Below are positions 48,551 through 63,100 of a stretch of 64,000 bases of DNA, piece after piece (position 1 is the stretch's first letter; each line of letters begins with the position of its first letter). The notes under the pieces were generated by a model, which was not told where the DNA came from, ran no database searches, and saw only the letters and a list, made by a program, of their open reading frames with translations. The stretch covers positions 7,008,501 to 7,072,500 of the forward strand of contig OZ018411.1 of the NCBI GenBank assembly GCA_963969595.1, in the 5' to 3' direction. The position numbers and the translations under genes are program-made. This DNA is from Neckera pumila. Taxonomy: Eukaryota > Streptophyta > Bryopsida > Hypnales > Neckeraceae.

Positions 48551-48870
48551 TCTAGCTTTAGAGTCCCTGTTTGCTTAATCTTTGCAAGACGATCCTCCGC
48601 CGTCCCTTGTCGATCAATATCGCCATAAACTGAAATCATGGCTTCGCGAAATGCGTTATAATCTATCAAGAGTTCGTGCCTTCTTCCTTCATCAAGTGCC
48701 TGTAACAGAGGCATTGCCCAGCTCTGAGCAACCCTAGCCCCACCCAGATATGACAACGCATATGCGACCTTGTCTTCATCCTGCAACTGAACTTGGACTT
48801 TCTTGGAATTCCCACCAACTGATTTAGAGATTCTGCAATTTTTCCTTGCAAATTTCTCTTACTTTCTTAC
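48545..48870 (-). pseudogene. Fragment of a Ty3/Gypsy-type gag joined to the copia gag
   Basis: The minus frame has LQDEDKVAYALSYLGG, VAQSWAMPLLQ and YGDIDRQGTAEDRLAKIKQTG. These match the retrotransposon-gag pattern of Gypsy elements (DxEKVxxALSYLxG; FGDxDRxxTAExxLxxLxQTG). It ends abruptly at about 48550, where copia-type gag sequence continues in another frame. Confidence 0.75.
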
Positions 48871-49875
48871 TTTTCATATTTCCCTATGTTCTAATGTCAC
48901 CATGGAGGGATCTTCAAAGAATTCCTATACAAGAAAAAATCATGGATTTTTTTTGCAAGTATTTCATAAATTTTCTCCAAATTCCCCGTGTACAATTAAA
49001 TTGGTAGACATCTTACATTTCAATGTTGTTTCCACCTAATATTTGGTAGATTTTACAAGATGCAATTGTCCCATATCAATTGTCAAGGATACATTGAGGT
49101 TGGACTTGTAAGTTGTAAGTTGTAAGTTGTAAGTTGTAAGACATTTTCCATTGATTTCACAATAATCTAACTTTTCTAGAGTTTGTAATTTTGTACAATT
49201 TAGAAATCTAAGAAATTTTGAAATGTGCAAATCTGGAATGTACAATTTTTGAAATTTTGAAATGTACAAATCAATGAGATTGGAAATTCAAAATTATGTT
49301 TCCGTTAAAATTCAGCTTTCAAAATCTATGAATTGTATTGATTATGTAGGCTAAAATCTACATTAAGCTCAGATTTTTGAGGCATAAATCTACATTTGGA
49401 AATACCAAATTTCACAAATTCAATAGATTTGGAGGTGGAGACATCACTGAAAAATGCACAAATTCCCCCCTAAAAAATGCACAAATTCCCCCCTAAAAAA
49501 TGTACAAAATTCCCTTGTCTCACATTTCCCTGTGAGAGCTACATTCCCTATGTATTGGAAAAAAGGCAAAAAAAAGCAAATATTTGGAGGGAATATCCAC
49601 GTTATAGTGCCTACAAGGAACCTTTCAAATGTTTGTTGTGCAGGTTGATAAATTATTAACCTCAGGCGAAGGAAGTGCAACCTCGCTACCGTCAACAACG
49701 GTCCATAATTTAGACCAGATAAGTATTACGTAATTACTAGGAGTTAATTGAGAAATATAGTAGGCTCTTTCAGCTGTAGCTATATTAAAGTACAGTAGAA
49801 GCTTAATATTTTCAATAAAAGCTTACAAAGTATTTTTTTCTTGGGAACCAAATTGGAGCCCAGGATCATGATTGT
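48871..49875. other. Intergenic region with short tandem repeats
   Basis: It holds a GTAAGTT run (about 49107-49141) and a 23-bp tandem repeat of AATGCACAAATTCCCCCCTA units (about 49453-49510). No gene is supported. Confidence 0.6.
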
Positions 49876-50075
49876 CATATTAGACGGAATATCACTATTC
49901 ACGGACAGAATCGAACCGATTAGGGTTGACCGGCTGCAAACTTCAGAGCCTTGTAACTTTTGCAAAAATTCTTCAAGTCGGGCAATTGAGATGTTTTTCG
50001 GCATCTACAATTTCCAGTCAACCCTAATCGGTTTGATTCTGTCCGTGAACAATGATATTCCGTCTGATATGACAA
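49876..50075. repeat. Inverted repeat with about 55-bp arms
   Basis: The segment ACGGAATATCACTATTCACGG to ATTAGGGTTGACC (49888-49931) is mirrored by GTCAACCCTAATC to GATATTCCGTCTGATATGA (50018-50074). The spacer is about 85 bp. It may be a small MITE; no clear target duplication. Confidence 0.7.
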
Positions 50076-50229
50076 CCCTGCCTAGGATCAACACTTAAAG
50101 CTCCTGATATAGATACGAAGGGATGGTGTTGTATGAATCATCTGCAAATCTGCAAAGTACTGAGGAATAACCTCGTCATATTGTCCAGGTGCATGGGAAA
50201 TCCCGTATGGGATGACGTCGAAGCCAGCA

Positions 50230-50292
50230 GACTGTGTGTAACAGATGTGACTATTGAGTCTAAGTTACAGTCTAATACCAATTGTACTAACA
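50230..50292 (-). repeat. Orphan LTR fragment of the minus-strand copia relic
   Basis: About 63 bp starting TGTTAGTACAATTGG on the minus strand match 44308-44246 closely, then similarity stops. It could be the start of the 5' LTR of the relic, truncated by later events. Confidence 0.65.
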
Positions 50293-52055
50293 AAGGGAAG
50301 CTCCGAAAGTGCTCTAGTCGGTTGACAGCAAGTTGAAGAAACCAACCAAGTAAAGATCAAGTACGTCTCTGCTCAAACACAAAGATACATTTTCAAAAAC
50401 AGGAATGTTCTAAAGCACTCGCTCACAACCCACACACCAGACACCCACACATGCACATCTCCACAACTCCTGGGCAGCAGTCAATTCCTACCAACCCAAA
50501 AAAGTCCAATTCTTCTGTATGTTCGCTGACAGTCTCTGTCGTTGGAGAAGCCTCTCAAGAACAACACCCTCGCCATGATTCCATGAGAGAGCGAGAGAGA
50601 AGTCGGGTAGTAGTCGATATATACCTGGTACCTCATCACTCGAACTCCCTCTTGCCCTAGCTGGAAGCCCTGAATGTAGAACGATGACGCTCACTATTCC
50701 ATGACATCACTCTTGACTGTTCACTGTTCACCTTCTAGTTTATCCTTATTCTGTGCATCCTCCTTTCATTTGACTCGACGGCAACTGCTGCACATTTAAA
50801 CCCACCGGGGTTTTGTTCAATTCAATTGAATGCAAGCCATACTGTTGCGGGTGTTTGGAGCTAGTTTGCTGAAGCTAGTTGTCAGCACTGAAATCTCAGA
50901 TCAAAGCGGAGACAGGGTTGAGTCTGCTCGACAGTGCTCAATCAATTCCTAGTTTCCTACCAAGTGAAGTTAGTGAACCAAAAGTGTCCAATTCTTCTGT
51001 ATGTTCGCTGACAGTCTCAGTCGTCTGGAAAAGGCTCAAGAACAACACCCTCGCAATGATTCCAAGTGACAGCCAGAGAGAAGTTGGGGAGTAGCCGATA
51101 CCTGGCACCTCACCACTCGAACTCCCTCTTGCCCAAGCTGGAAGCTCCGAAATCTCAGATCAAAGCGGAGGCAAGGGTTGAGTCTGCTCGGCTAGATCAC
51201 ACAGAATAGAACTCTGGAGAGCGACCATGCATTGACGCTCAGATCGATAGATGGACAAATGCTTGCTTTCACCAACAATTTAATTCCCAGCATCTCCGGT
51301 CCTCTTGGAGTGCAAGCTGGGATGAACGTTACTGGATGTGAGTGGCGTAAAAAGAAGACGTATTCTGGTTACTTGTTGCCGACTTGAAACAGATGAATTT
51401 AGAGGGAACGGATTCTGCGCTTGAATCTCTTTCAAGTCGGCAACAAGTAACCAGAGTAAGTCTTCTTTTTAGGCCACTCACATCCAGTAAAGTTCATCCC
51501 AGCTTGCATTCCTAGAGGACCGGAGATGCTGGGAAATTTCTGGTGAAAGCAAGCATTCGTTCATCTATCTGGGCTTCAATGCATGGTCGCTCTCTTGAGT
51601 TCTATTCTGTGTGATCTAGCCGAGCAGACTCAACCCTTGTCTCCGCTTTGATCTGAGATTTCAGAGCTTCCAGCTTGGGCAAGAGGGAGTTCGAGTGATG
51701 AGGTGCCAGGTATCGACTACTCCCCGACTTCTCTCTCGCTCTCTCATGGAGTCATTGCGAGGGTGTTGTTCTTGAGGCTTTTCCAACGACAGAGACTGTC
51801 AGCGAACATATAATTAGACATTTTTGGGTTGGTAGGAAACTAGGAATTGATTGCTGCCCAGGAGTTGTGGAGGTGTGCATGTCTGGGTGTGGGTGAAGTT
51901 GGACAAGGTTATGAGCGAGTGCTTAAGAACATCCCTGTTGAGAATGCATCTCTCTGTTTTAATTAGCAGAGGTGTACTTGATCTTTATGCTGGTCGGTTT
52001 CTTGAACTTGCTGTCAACCGACTAGAGCACTTTCGGAGCTTCATTTGTGTTACGT
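50293..52055. mobile_element. 1.75-kb fold-back (long inverted repeat) structure
   Basis: The left end GAAGCTCCGAAAGTGCTC (about 50296) faces GAGCACTTTCGGAGCTTC (about 52041). Long arms continue inward: GACTAGAGCAC, TGGGCAGCAG and TCTGTATGTTCGCTGACAG are all mirrored. An inner pair of arms (about 50940-51395 and 51440-51850) meets at a loop near 51415. Part of the left arm (about 50510-50690) is repeated at 50990-51150, so the structure grew by duplication. No coding frame of note; a transcript would form a very long hairpin. Confidence 0.8.
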
Positions 52056-52175
52056 AGAAATGCGCAGAGCGCCATTCCATATGGCATTCCCGTTTTGAGT
52101 TCGTCATTTCGAGTCCTGAAATGTTATTTGAGTCCGATGAAAAGGAACTAACTACTGGTCACTGATGACCAGTAA

Positions 52176-52502
52176 TTGGTGCTGAACTGGCAGGTAGGAG
52201 GAAATATGTCTAGGTCGACGTACCACAATCTAGTTGTTGTTTTGGTTTCATCGAGAAGCTGCAAAGGCGTTGGAAGACAAGCCTGCAACTCCATAAGTGA
52301 AGATGGCATCACCGATATCCGCCCAGCAGAGGAATGCCACAGAGTCCCGCGAGAGTTTGACACAAGAATGTTGCACATGGTGTCTCGACTGGAGATGACG
52401 GACACCATTTTCTTTCACAAGCGTGTTTCCAAGTCCATGGCCATGGAAGCGATGCAAGGGCCATTCGCCTACTCACTGGTATGTTTGCAAGCTTGCAGAT
52501 GA
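52176..52502 (+). CDS. Possible exon(s) of an unidentified gene
   Basis: A plus-strand frame includes DIRPAEECHRVPREFDTRMLH and MVSRLEMTDTIFFHKRV, ending at CACTG|GTATGT, a plausible donor near 52478. A TTCCTCACAG acceptor near 52730 precedes another open stretch (LGDRAGQIQNCLTG) up to 52985. The composition looks coding, but I recognise no family. It could be an exon captured beside the fold-back element, a decayed gene or chance. Confidence 0.3.
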   Translation: MVLNWQVGGNMSRSTYHNLVVVLVSSRSCKGVGRQACNSISEDGITDIRPAEECHRVPREFDTRMLHMVSRLEMTDTIFFHKRVSKSMAMEAMQGPFAYSLVCLQACR

Positions 52503-54015
52503 GCATTTCTTCTCTTTCAAGAGAACATTTGTTTTGAAACTGCTCTAATTATTCTGTTTCTTGCAATGCATGTATGTATGATGTAGGACTAGCAAGTACC
52601 TTGATAATCAAACAGGTTTGCTAGCAAATGCTGGACTGTTGGATAGTAGTCTTCACCTGATGGACAATGTTTCTGTTACTGCATAGTTATTTTGTTTAAT
52701 CTTGCCATGCTCCATTCCTCACAGCTTGGTGATCGAGCAGGACAGATTCAGAACTGTTTAACAGGCCGGAGTGAACATGTCCTGAGATATTGTAACTTGA
52801 TCACTGGTTTTGAAAATGTTTTGAAGCGAAACTTTTTGAAGCAATCTGGTTTCTATTTGCATATGCTTGCTTTGGTTCATAGTTTCATACATTCAAATCC
52901 TGTCTTCGTAATCAAAGGATTTAACACAGACCCTCTTGGAGTTCAAAAGTTAAGTCACTTAGCCTTTCAATTTGAAGTTATGTGATTGTATGAGATTTTT
53001 GGTATCATGTGAATAAGTATTTCTTCGCATATACTAAGGTAACTCCCCCCATTCCCAACCATTGACCCATTCCCAACCTATAGGTGCACATATTTCCAAC
53101 CACGCTTAGAATGTGGGGTTTTTTTGTTTTCAAGGTTGGAACTAATAAATATGTGACACATGTCCCAAGTTGTGAAAAAAAAAATAGGTAATAATGATTA
53201 GGTAAAAGGTTGTTGAATGATCAGAATTGGCCATGGGTCCAACACATAGACTACACATTGGCCATGGGTCCGGCGCACTTTGCCTCCCAGAATTCATAGT
53301 AATTTCAATTCAAGCAATAAAATTACAATTTTTTTTTGCAAACCATGTCATTCCTATTGATGTACCTTTGAAAAATATTTGTTTTGCCTTCAGTACTTAA
53401 AATCATGTCAAACATTTGTTGATGAACCTTATTTGGTCGGCTATGGGGGTACCTTTAAAGCCACGTCTTTTGATTAATTTTTGATTAACTTTTGCTTGTT
53501 GACTTTGGAATAATTCAAGTCAAACATACTATTAGTCTACAATAATAGACTCATTTCTATTAATTTTTAAGTATACATATAATGATTTGTCAAAATGGGT
53601 TTATCTTACAAATTTCAAAATTCAAATCTCCCATTTTATACTACTTTGATCAACTTATATCCAATGTTTGATTTGCAAAAGTATTTTTCATTTAATAAGC
53701 TCTTTGAAAATCCCATTCCAATACAATTAGCATTTGAAAACTTCTTTCCTATACACATTAGAAAAATCCATCAATTTCTAAAAAATGAATGGACAAAAAA
53801 ATATATTGGTAAATTATAATTTATATAAAATAGCTTTAAATTTAAAAAAATCATTATTTACTTGCTTTTACATATTTGGATATATAAAAGATTCATGGCT
53901 CAAAACTCCATCAACAAAAGATTTATGAACTTTGGAATGTTTTTTTGCTCTAGCTATGATGTTGCAAGCCATTAAAAGTGCTCATGTGAATAGGACATAC
54001 GAATAAAAGTTGAAA

Positions 54016-54246
54016 GTTGAAATAAATAAAATAAAATTATGAATGCCCTCATTCCATGCATAGGACATTCATACAAATACAAATTTATATACTTTAATAT
54101 TTTATATATAGATTCAAATCATTAGAGAAAGTTGAAATAAATAAAATAAAATTATGAATGCCCTCATTCCATGCATAGAACATTCATAAAAATACAAACT
54201 TATATACTTTAATATTTTATATATAGATTCAAATCATTAGAGAAAA
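54016..54246. repeat. 115-bp tandem duplication
   Basis: The segment from GTTGAAATAAATAAAAT through ATTCAAATCATTAGAGAAA occurs at 54016 and again at 54131, with three or four differences. Confidence 0.9.
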
Positions 54247-54869
54247 GAGCAGCCCTCTAGATTGATAGGCCAAGTTTTGGCCTGTCAATCTCAAAAATCT
54301 CAAAAATCTCAAAATGGAATGCTCATTAAAAAAGCAATTTTCAGGCCCATTAAATCAAATTTCAGGGTCCTTCGGAGCGCCGATTTTTTTTTTAATGTTC
54401 ATAATTTTTTTATTTTAATGTTTTTTGTCCAATGCATATCAATAAAGCTACATTGGTTTATTCTATTAGTGAAGTTGGAAGATTAAAGTTAGTTCCACTG
54501 CAAAAAAATTGTAGAAATTAATATAAAATACAATAAGATTTCAGCTTGTGCTAATTCAAAATAATAAATTTGTATTTTTTGCACTAATGAGATAAATGAG
54601 AACTATTTTTGTAAGTAAAAGTTCTCCTATGTCAAAGTTACAAAGTATTCTAATCCTAAAAAATTCTTCCATTTATAAAATACCCAGCCACTAAATTTTT
54701 TTCCTATAGATATGTTCCCATCTTATACATTTGCAAACTTACAATACTAATCTTGAAGTGACGTTGATAATACAGTGTCCAATGAACATAATAGAAACAG
54801 AGAATGCACTTATTGGTCCAAAAATTGAATCATATTTGAGTGAGTACCTATCACCAAGAAGGCATCATT

Positions 54870-54893
54870 CTATATATATATATATAGTTAAAA

Positions 54894-54936
<43 letters not shown>

Positions 54937-54951
54937 CTATATATATATTAA
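54870..54951. repeat. TA microsatellite, interrupted
   Basis: Long TA runs are broken by GTTAAAAGTT and GC. The peptide YIYIYIY read here is an artefact. Confidence 0.95.
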
Positions 54952-55150
54952 AGTTAAAAAATAAAACCTCTATATAAGTAGGAAATAATCCATTATTTTT
55001 CACAACAATTAGGTTTGCAATTGTTGTGGTATCCTTGATGTCAATGAGAAAGTTTTCTTATGCGGTAACTACTTACTGATCATTCGTTTGGTATTATTTA
55101 TTGTGGTGCCCAAATCCAAGTTTCATATCAACACTCAAACATCATCACTA

Positions 55151-55979
55151 AGGTAAACTACCCCATTCTAGACCAAATGGGAGTAAGTCCATTGTGGACA
55201 TATACATTAAAATTATGTAATATACACCACTAAGTAATATAATTTAGCCCACATAGACATGGACATTAAAGTTCTAAAATATACACCACTAAGTAATACT
55301 ACCTCCATCCCAAAATGATCTTCTTGTTGGCCGGACATTAAAGTTCTAAAATATACACCACTAAGTAATACTACCTCCATCCCAAAATGATCTTCATGTT
55401 GGCCTTATTTTTTTGTCCCAAAATGATCTTCGTGTTGCACTTTGAGAGGTGAAAATTGGTCAAATGTAACTTTTGGTTGTTCTCTACTACTAGCAAAACA
55501 ACTCCAAGTGGTAGTTCCCCTCCATCCATGCAATCATCAATCAGAAAAAAAATGAAATGGTTGAAACAGTTTTTGCTTTTATTTTTTGCATCTTTTTGAA
55601 TATTGCTTGATTGTAGGAAATGAAGCTTTTGGAGGTGAAACAAAGGTACACATATGGACTTTGGCTTATACTAACTACTCACAAAATGACAACTTCACCC
55701 TCAACAATTAAATAACCATTGGTGGTCCTTGAAAATACCTAAAAAATTTTACTTTTCAATAATTCAAAACTGCACTTTAAAAAGGGCTTCGAAACTCAAA
55801 TTTTCAAGGACAATAAGAGTGCACCTAATTCTACATATAATGCAAAACTAGCTTTAAAAATGTCATTTTCAGCCTTAATCCAAAACATTTTGTCTAACAG
55901 GAAGATCATTTTGGGACGGAGTATAATTTAGCCCACAATGGGCTTGCTCCCATTTGATCTAGAATGGGATAGTTTACCT
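55151..55979. mobile_element. TIR element with TA target site, host of a nested MITE
   Basis: Inverted ends of about 50 bp begin AGGTAAACTACCCCATTC on the left and AGGTAAACTATCCCATTC on the right (reverse complement), with TA on both outer sides (55149-55150, 55980-55981). This fits a Tc1/mariner-type MITE. Most of its interior is a second element (55371-55921). Confidence 0.7.
55369..55923. mobile_element. Stowaway-like MITE nested in the element at 55151
   Basis: The ends CTACCTCCATCCCAAAATG and CTCCGTCCCAAAATG (reverse complement of the right end) are inverted over about 22 bp and flanked by TA. The left end and 50 bp of flank are duplicated at 55299, a 72-bp tandem copy. The minus frame inside (55643-55371) is not a transposase. 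Confidence 0.75.
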
Positions 55980-57560
55980 TAACTGCAGTGTGGTAAGCAA
56001 GCAACTAGCAACAATGTATGCAATGCAACCTTAAATCTAACCAGATAAGACCCTAAATCTAACTAGATAAGTATGATAATTTTTAATAACAGGCACAACA
56101 AACAACAATACATAACACTACATAGAATCAATAAAAATCTTCATCTTCAAGAGATTTAGCTCCTCACTGAAAACTTTGTTGTCATTAGAGTTATTTGTAA
56201 AGTACCCAAAACCAAGGTTTAAACCCCGCAGTTTTGTGAAAAAGTAGGTTTTGGGCAAAAAGTCAATACGAAAGTGGGTACCAAACTTTCTTTCGCACCT
56301 AAATCGACCAAAAATAAGTTTCGTCCGGACTTTGCCTGTAGGATTGTAGTCGCCTGCGAGATTGTGGTCGCCTGCGGGGCCTAAACCTTTGGAGCAAATT
56401 TGTGAAAAAGTCCCCTCCAAACTGGGGGCTTTACGAATAACTCTATTGCTCCAAAAACTTATGTAATACTCCCGGCCTAACACCCGGCCACCTCATATTC
56501 CAGCTAGGACTGGCATTTAGGGCAATCCTGGACTAGAGAAGGTGCTATTACAGAGAGATATGCAACGTGAACAGCCGATAGCAATGGCAAGACCATGTGG
56601 ACAGACACTCTGTAAATGGGACGGACCATCCAGATGACCAGATTGCATTCGGCTTCCCGTGACTGCACCAATATTGGCTATGGCCGCGTCCTGTTTGCGA
56701 GGGAGTCGTTTGCAGATCGTTGCCGAGAGCTGCGAACGATTGATGTTGTTTTTATTTCGGATTAGATGCCAACATTTACCTCCGAGGACTCTGAAAATTG
56801 TTGTATTGAAATAGAGCAGAGAGAGAAACCCGGTGCGCAGGGAAGGTTCACTGCCTTGAATATCCGATTTCTGTTCGTCAAATTCGTGGAACTGGCATTT
56901 CTGTGTTTTCTGATTTGGATCTCGAGAAAATTCGACCTCAATGCGTGTTTCTGACCATGGCTCGAACGTCCTGATCGAGAGGCTGGAAGTGCAGGAAGGC
57001 ATTATTTTCTTCATGGCAAAACGCTGTCAAGTCCGCTTATATCCTGAATGCGAAGCGATTGATAGAGCAATCTTGGATTTGCTGTGAATTAAAACTTGAA
57101 TCGACATGGAGATGGTGAATCCCATGGCGTATTGACGCTGAGTCTCTTTAACGTGAGCGAGTAAAGTATGGGATCACAAATAGCAATGTTGCCTCAGAAC
57201 ACGGTGACGACTTGTTCCTGCGTGAAATGATCTCCGTTAGGTCGAATTGATGGAGTGACTGAATCTGTGAATATGTCGTAGTATTTCTTGTCTCCTTTGT
57301 TAGCACCGAGTCTTCGAGAACGTTCTAATATGAATTCGTACTTGCACTGGAAGAAAAACACTATTGCAGGTCGAATTGATGAAGGAGTGCATGACTTGAT
57401 TTGCGAAGGGCATGTCTTTGTATTTTTGTCTTCGCTGTTAGCATGGAGCTTCTGAGAATATCGTAACATGGATTCTTACTTTAGCTGGATGAGACGGTAT
57501 TGAAAATGTTTGAGAAGATTGAAATTACCTATTAATTAGCACGCCATGTTTTGTGAACAG

Positions 57561-59211
<1,651 letters not shown>

Positions 59212-60144
59212 GTAAGTGTTACGTCATCCTACTACTCTGCCGGTTCATGCATTTTGTGTATTTCTTGTACTGGTTGAGAAGCAGGTTTTGAAGTGCCTGA
59301 TTCTCTGAGTGAATGGGGTTCCAGGTGAGAAGCATGACTTTGTGACAAAACAATGGTAGGAAGCGCCACCAAAGACTTACTTGCTGACAGGTAATATTGA
59401 ATTCCGTATCTGCATACACATGCTCGTCTCGTATGAGACGAATTAAGGAAAAAACTTTTTTAAAAGCAGATGAAATCACATTTCAAACACAAACGATACC
59501 AGGTTACCTTGAAAGTCCGAGTCTTTCTTAAAGGAAATAATATGTGTGCATAGATGGCTTCTACAAATAAGCAATAAAATTTTGAATATTCATCACTGAG
59601 ATTTCCAATCAATTTTTGTATAAAACCATGAAATATTGTAACTAAAAAAATTCACTAGAAACAAAGTATTGGCTTTTGAAATTGAAATTTGATATGCTTG
59701 ATTGAGATTGCATGAAAATGCAATGTTCATTACAAATGGCAAAATAGCAAAGTTCTTTGAATGGTACACTACACTAAATAGTAAAATTAGGTGCCTGAAT
59801 AATTAGGCTACCTAAGTCGTAGTGAACCAACCTCCGGAAGTTATGCCGTATCAGCCTTCAGGAACCCCACCGTATTCTCAGGAACAGAATAGTAAGCAGC
59901 ACCATGTCCTAATTTCCTCCCTTTCCTTCACTCTGTTTACTAGCTCCCATTTCCTCATTCAGTTCCACTACAGCACCTCGGGTCATCAGAGATTAACAAC
60001 AACCTTGGTCGCCACTGGATTCTGCTGAATGCTCCTTACCCTCCTTCCAATACCATGTCCTTACTGTATCACCCCATTTAGCCACAGTGACTTCTAACTC
60101 AACTGCCGTGTGGTAGTTTTCGAGTCACAAAAGTCATACAGCCC

Positions 60145-63100
60145 TCAAACACGTATTCGGTAAGTAGTCACGCCGTTAGTATTTTGAGTTACAAGCTTAT
60201 CCACGTTAATTAAAAACCATGCTGTTGCTTTAGACCCTGCAAAAAAAGTGAAGATGAAAAAAATCGATTTAGTCAGCCTGCAATAGGTTACATCATTGCA
60301 TCTATTTTTTCTATAATTGAGCACATTTGCCGCCATAAAAATGAGGATTTGGTGCAATCGCCTACCGCTCCAAAGCTAGAGTGCTATAGCCGCAAATTTT
60401 TGCTTCAGAAACCGCTCCACTGCGAAGGGATTCTTGCTTATGAATATCATCCGGTCACTCAAAAAAGAAGCATGAAGAAATAATGCTTAAAGAGAGTACC
60501 TAGTCCAAGAGCTTGAAGATCTTCTTGATCAAGAACAAATTGGTTGGCGTGTTGTTCTCCTATGCTACGCTGCTTTACTAACTCATTGATTTTGGTGACT
60601 GCACTGTTAAGTTCCTGACAGAACATGAGAGCCATATGAGAGCGTCAGGAACCATGAGTGATGTGACGAGGAAATAAACCTAAGTGATTGCAAAGATCAA
60701 ACTCCAGCTACAAAAATGACCAAGAACAAAATATAACAAGAAACATACTCTCAGATACGCTTGCAAAACAACAGCACATTGAAGACAGGTACTGGAGGAT
60801 AAAAGTTCGGCACTACCTGCATTGAAACCTGAAGCTTAATCCATATGGGAGCGTTGTCATATTGTGCACTGGTTACTTCATCTAACAATGCCATTTTCTT
60901 GGTTTCTAAGCATTGAACAGGTACATCTGGATCACATGAAACATGACGGTTACTCCAGTGAGAAATCTACGCTCTTCCACCTGAACTTACGAGTTGTTAA
61001 CGAACAAATAAAGTATCAGGCTCAAGTAAACTGTGAGATAAAACGGGTTATAAAATACCCAAACTTTTCACTCGAGGGACTGCCGTCATCGTGTACTCAA
61101 GATGTTATGCTCACAGAGTCAGAAGAAAAAATACATATGGGTTGGTGAATGAACCCTTTTTAGAAATAGTACAGGTTGGTGCTGAATTCTTAGTTCCAAT
61201 TCCACACTCACTTCCAAATTTATCAGAGATACCTGGTCCGAGGTGCCTATCATCATTTCCACAAGTTGACCCAAATTTTGTTGTCGGAATACTAGGAGGT
61301 GGTGGAAGCTTTATTTCTGCTTCGGAATTCCAGTGACTGCCGTATTTTGTCTTTAAACTATCCTCCTCCTCAGCCATCGCCCATCTGCAATGATTTCACA
61401 AAAACGTCAAGTAATTTAGCATCTTCCAAAAAAGAAAAAGTTAACTCAGTCCATCGGTTGCTGTTGGACAAGGAAACCAAAAAATCAGTCCAGAACCAGC
61501 AACAGTCTACGAAGCATGTAGTGAGGGCATCATTGCATTATGATGACCTCATGTCCTTGTACAACTTTTAAATATTTGAAAAGGCTCTGAACAGCACAAT
61601 CACATCATTCGGTAGAGAGAGGATTACTTTGAGCTTATCTTGGAATCTTCCCCTGGCGGCGATTCTGCAAATGTCAGTTTATATTGAGGTGGGTGAACAG
61701 GGCCAGATTCCCCAGGTTCCTCTGCAAATGTCCAGCATACAACATCAGAACATTATATACAAGTGTCATGTCTTAGTGAACTTTACAATCGGTGAGGACT
61801 ACCATGAAAGTAGTATGAAATGTTCCAGATGAACTGCAGACGCTTGCGTCAATATGAACCCTTTTTTAATTTGCCTTATTCTATCCGTGATATATGCATG
61901 TAGCAGTAACAACGGAAAGCATATAATTGAGTACATCACGTCAAACTGCTCAACAAGCTAGCACTTCCACTCTGAACTTTAAAAACAAGTGTAGTGCAGT
62001 GCTAAAATATTGATTTGAAAATATTCCACTCACCTTCACCAGCCAGCGCAGAGAGACTGGTTGCTGAAATACCAAGGCTTTCTAGATTTCCGAGGTCTCC
62101 AAGGTCGCCAAATCTGCTCTAAGCTGAGGAACAATAATCAACAATGAAACAAGCAATCTCCACAAGACATCGTTCAGTAAGGACTTATTTCATAAACAAT
62201 TCATGCATTACACAGGAAAATATTATGTGAGGATACAAAGGGCTATACTCAGCGTCCTTTTTCACAATCTTGGTTTCATGTAAGAGAATCATGGGAGTTA
62301 CAACAGATGCTTCATAGTCATTCGTTGAAGATGCAGTAGCCCCAGATCTTGGTGGAGAAATTGCCTCAACTGGATTTTGCGAATTTGTCTCAATTTCCTT
62401 GTGTGAGGGATCCTCCATAACCTCGCCAATATCCTTGGGTACTTCCACTACAAAAAATCAGAACGTCCTTCTTAGACTCAACGGAAGACACCATTGCCAC
62501 TATTGATCCCGTCTCAAAGGTACACAAAATGTAGAGGATGTCAATCGTTCACCTTGCAACCGTTCCAACTTAGAAGTAAACTTGAGACGCTAATCAAACC
62601 GCTGAACAGCACTGTAAGTTGATAGTACTCAGCTTTCCACTTATCTCTAAAATTGCAACATCCATTCCAAACATTGCCAAGTTAGTTATCATATGAATAG
62701 CACCTGGTGTGTAACCATACTGCTGCAGTTGGAGTTCCAATTTCCGGATGCCGTCCTCATTCGATTTATACAAAGCATCGCAGTGCACTAAAAGCTCCTC
62801 AAATGATAGTGTGTCTGTTGTTCTCTCCTCTAATTGTTGTAGCTCCGCCAGAGAAGAAGAGACATCATCATTCAGATCTTCTATGAAGATATCGAAGTTG
62901 TCACCTGATCAGATGATATCCACAACCCTAACAACATTACAATCTCGCTTTCGAATGATGAGCGGTTGCTTGCCTAATCATGGACAAGTGAGCAGGATGT
63001 CCGGTGCAATGAGACAGATTAAATCAAATGAAGCTGAAATGAGTTGTAGATTTACAACTCTTATATGCAAAAACTTTGTCAAATGCGAAGACCGAATTTA

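Larger units (their letters stand above)
52990..56940. other. Intergenic, AT-rich, with MITEs and tandem repeats
   Basis: Apart from the repeats listed separately, nothing coding is supported. The minus frames at 56483-56118 and 57014-56517 have no recognisable domains. Confidence 0.5.

Noticed and set aside
54731..54964. Frame ending in a YIYIYI run
   Set aside because: It is a translation of a TA microsatellite.
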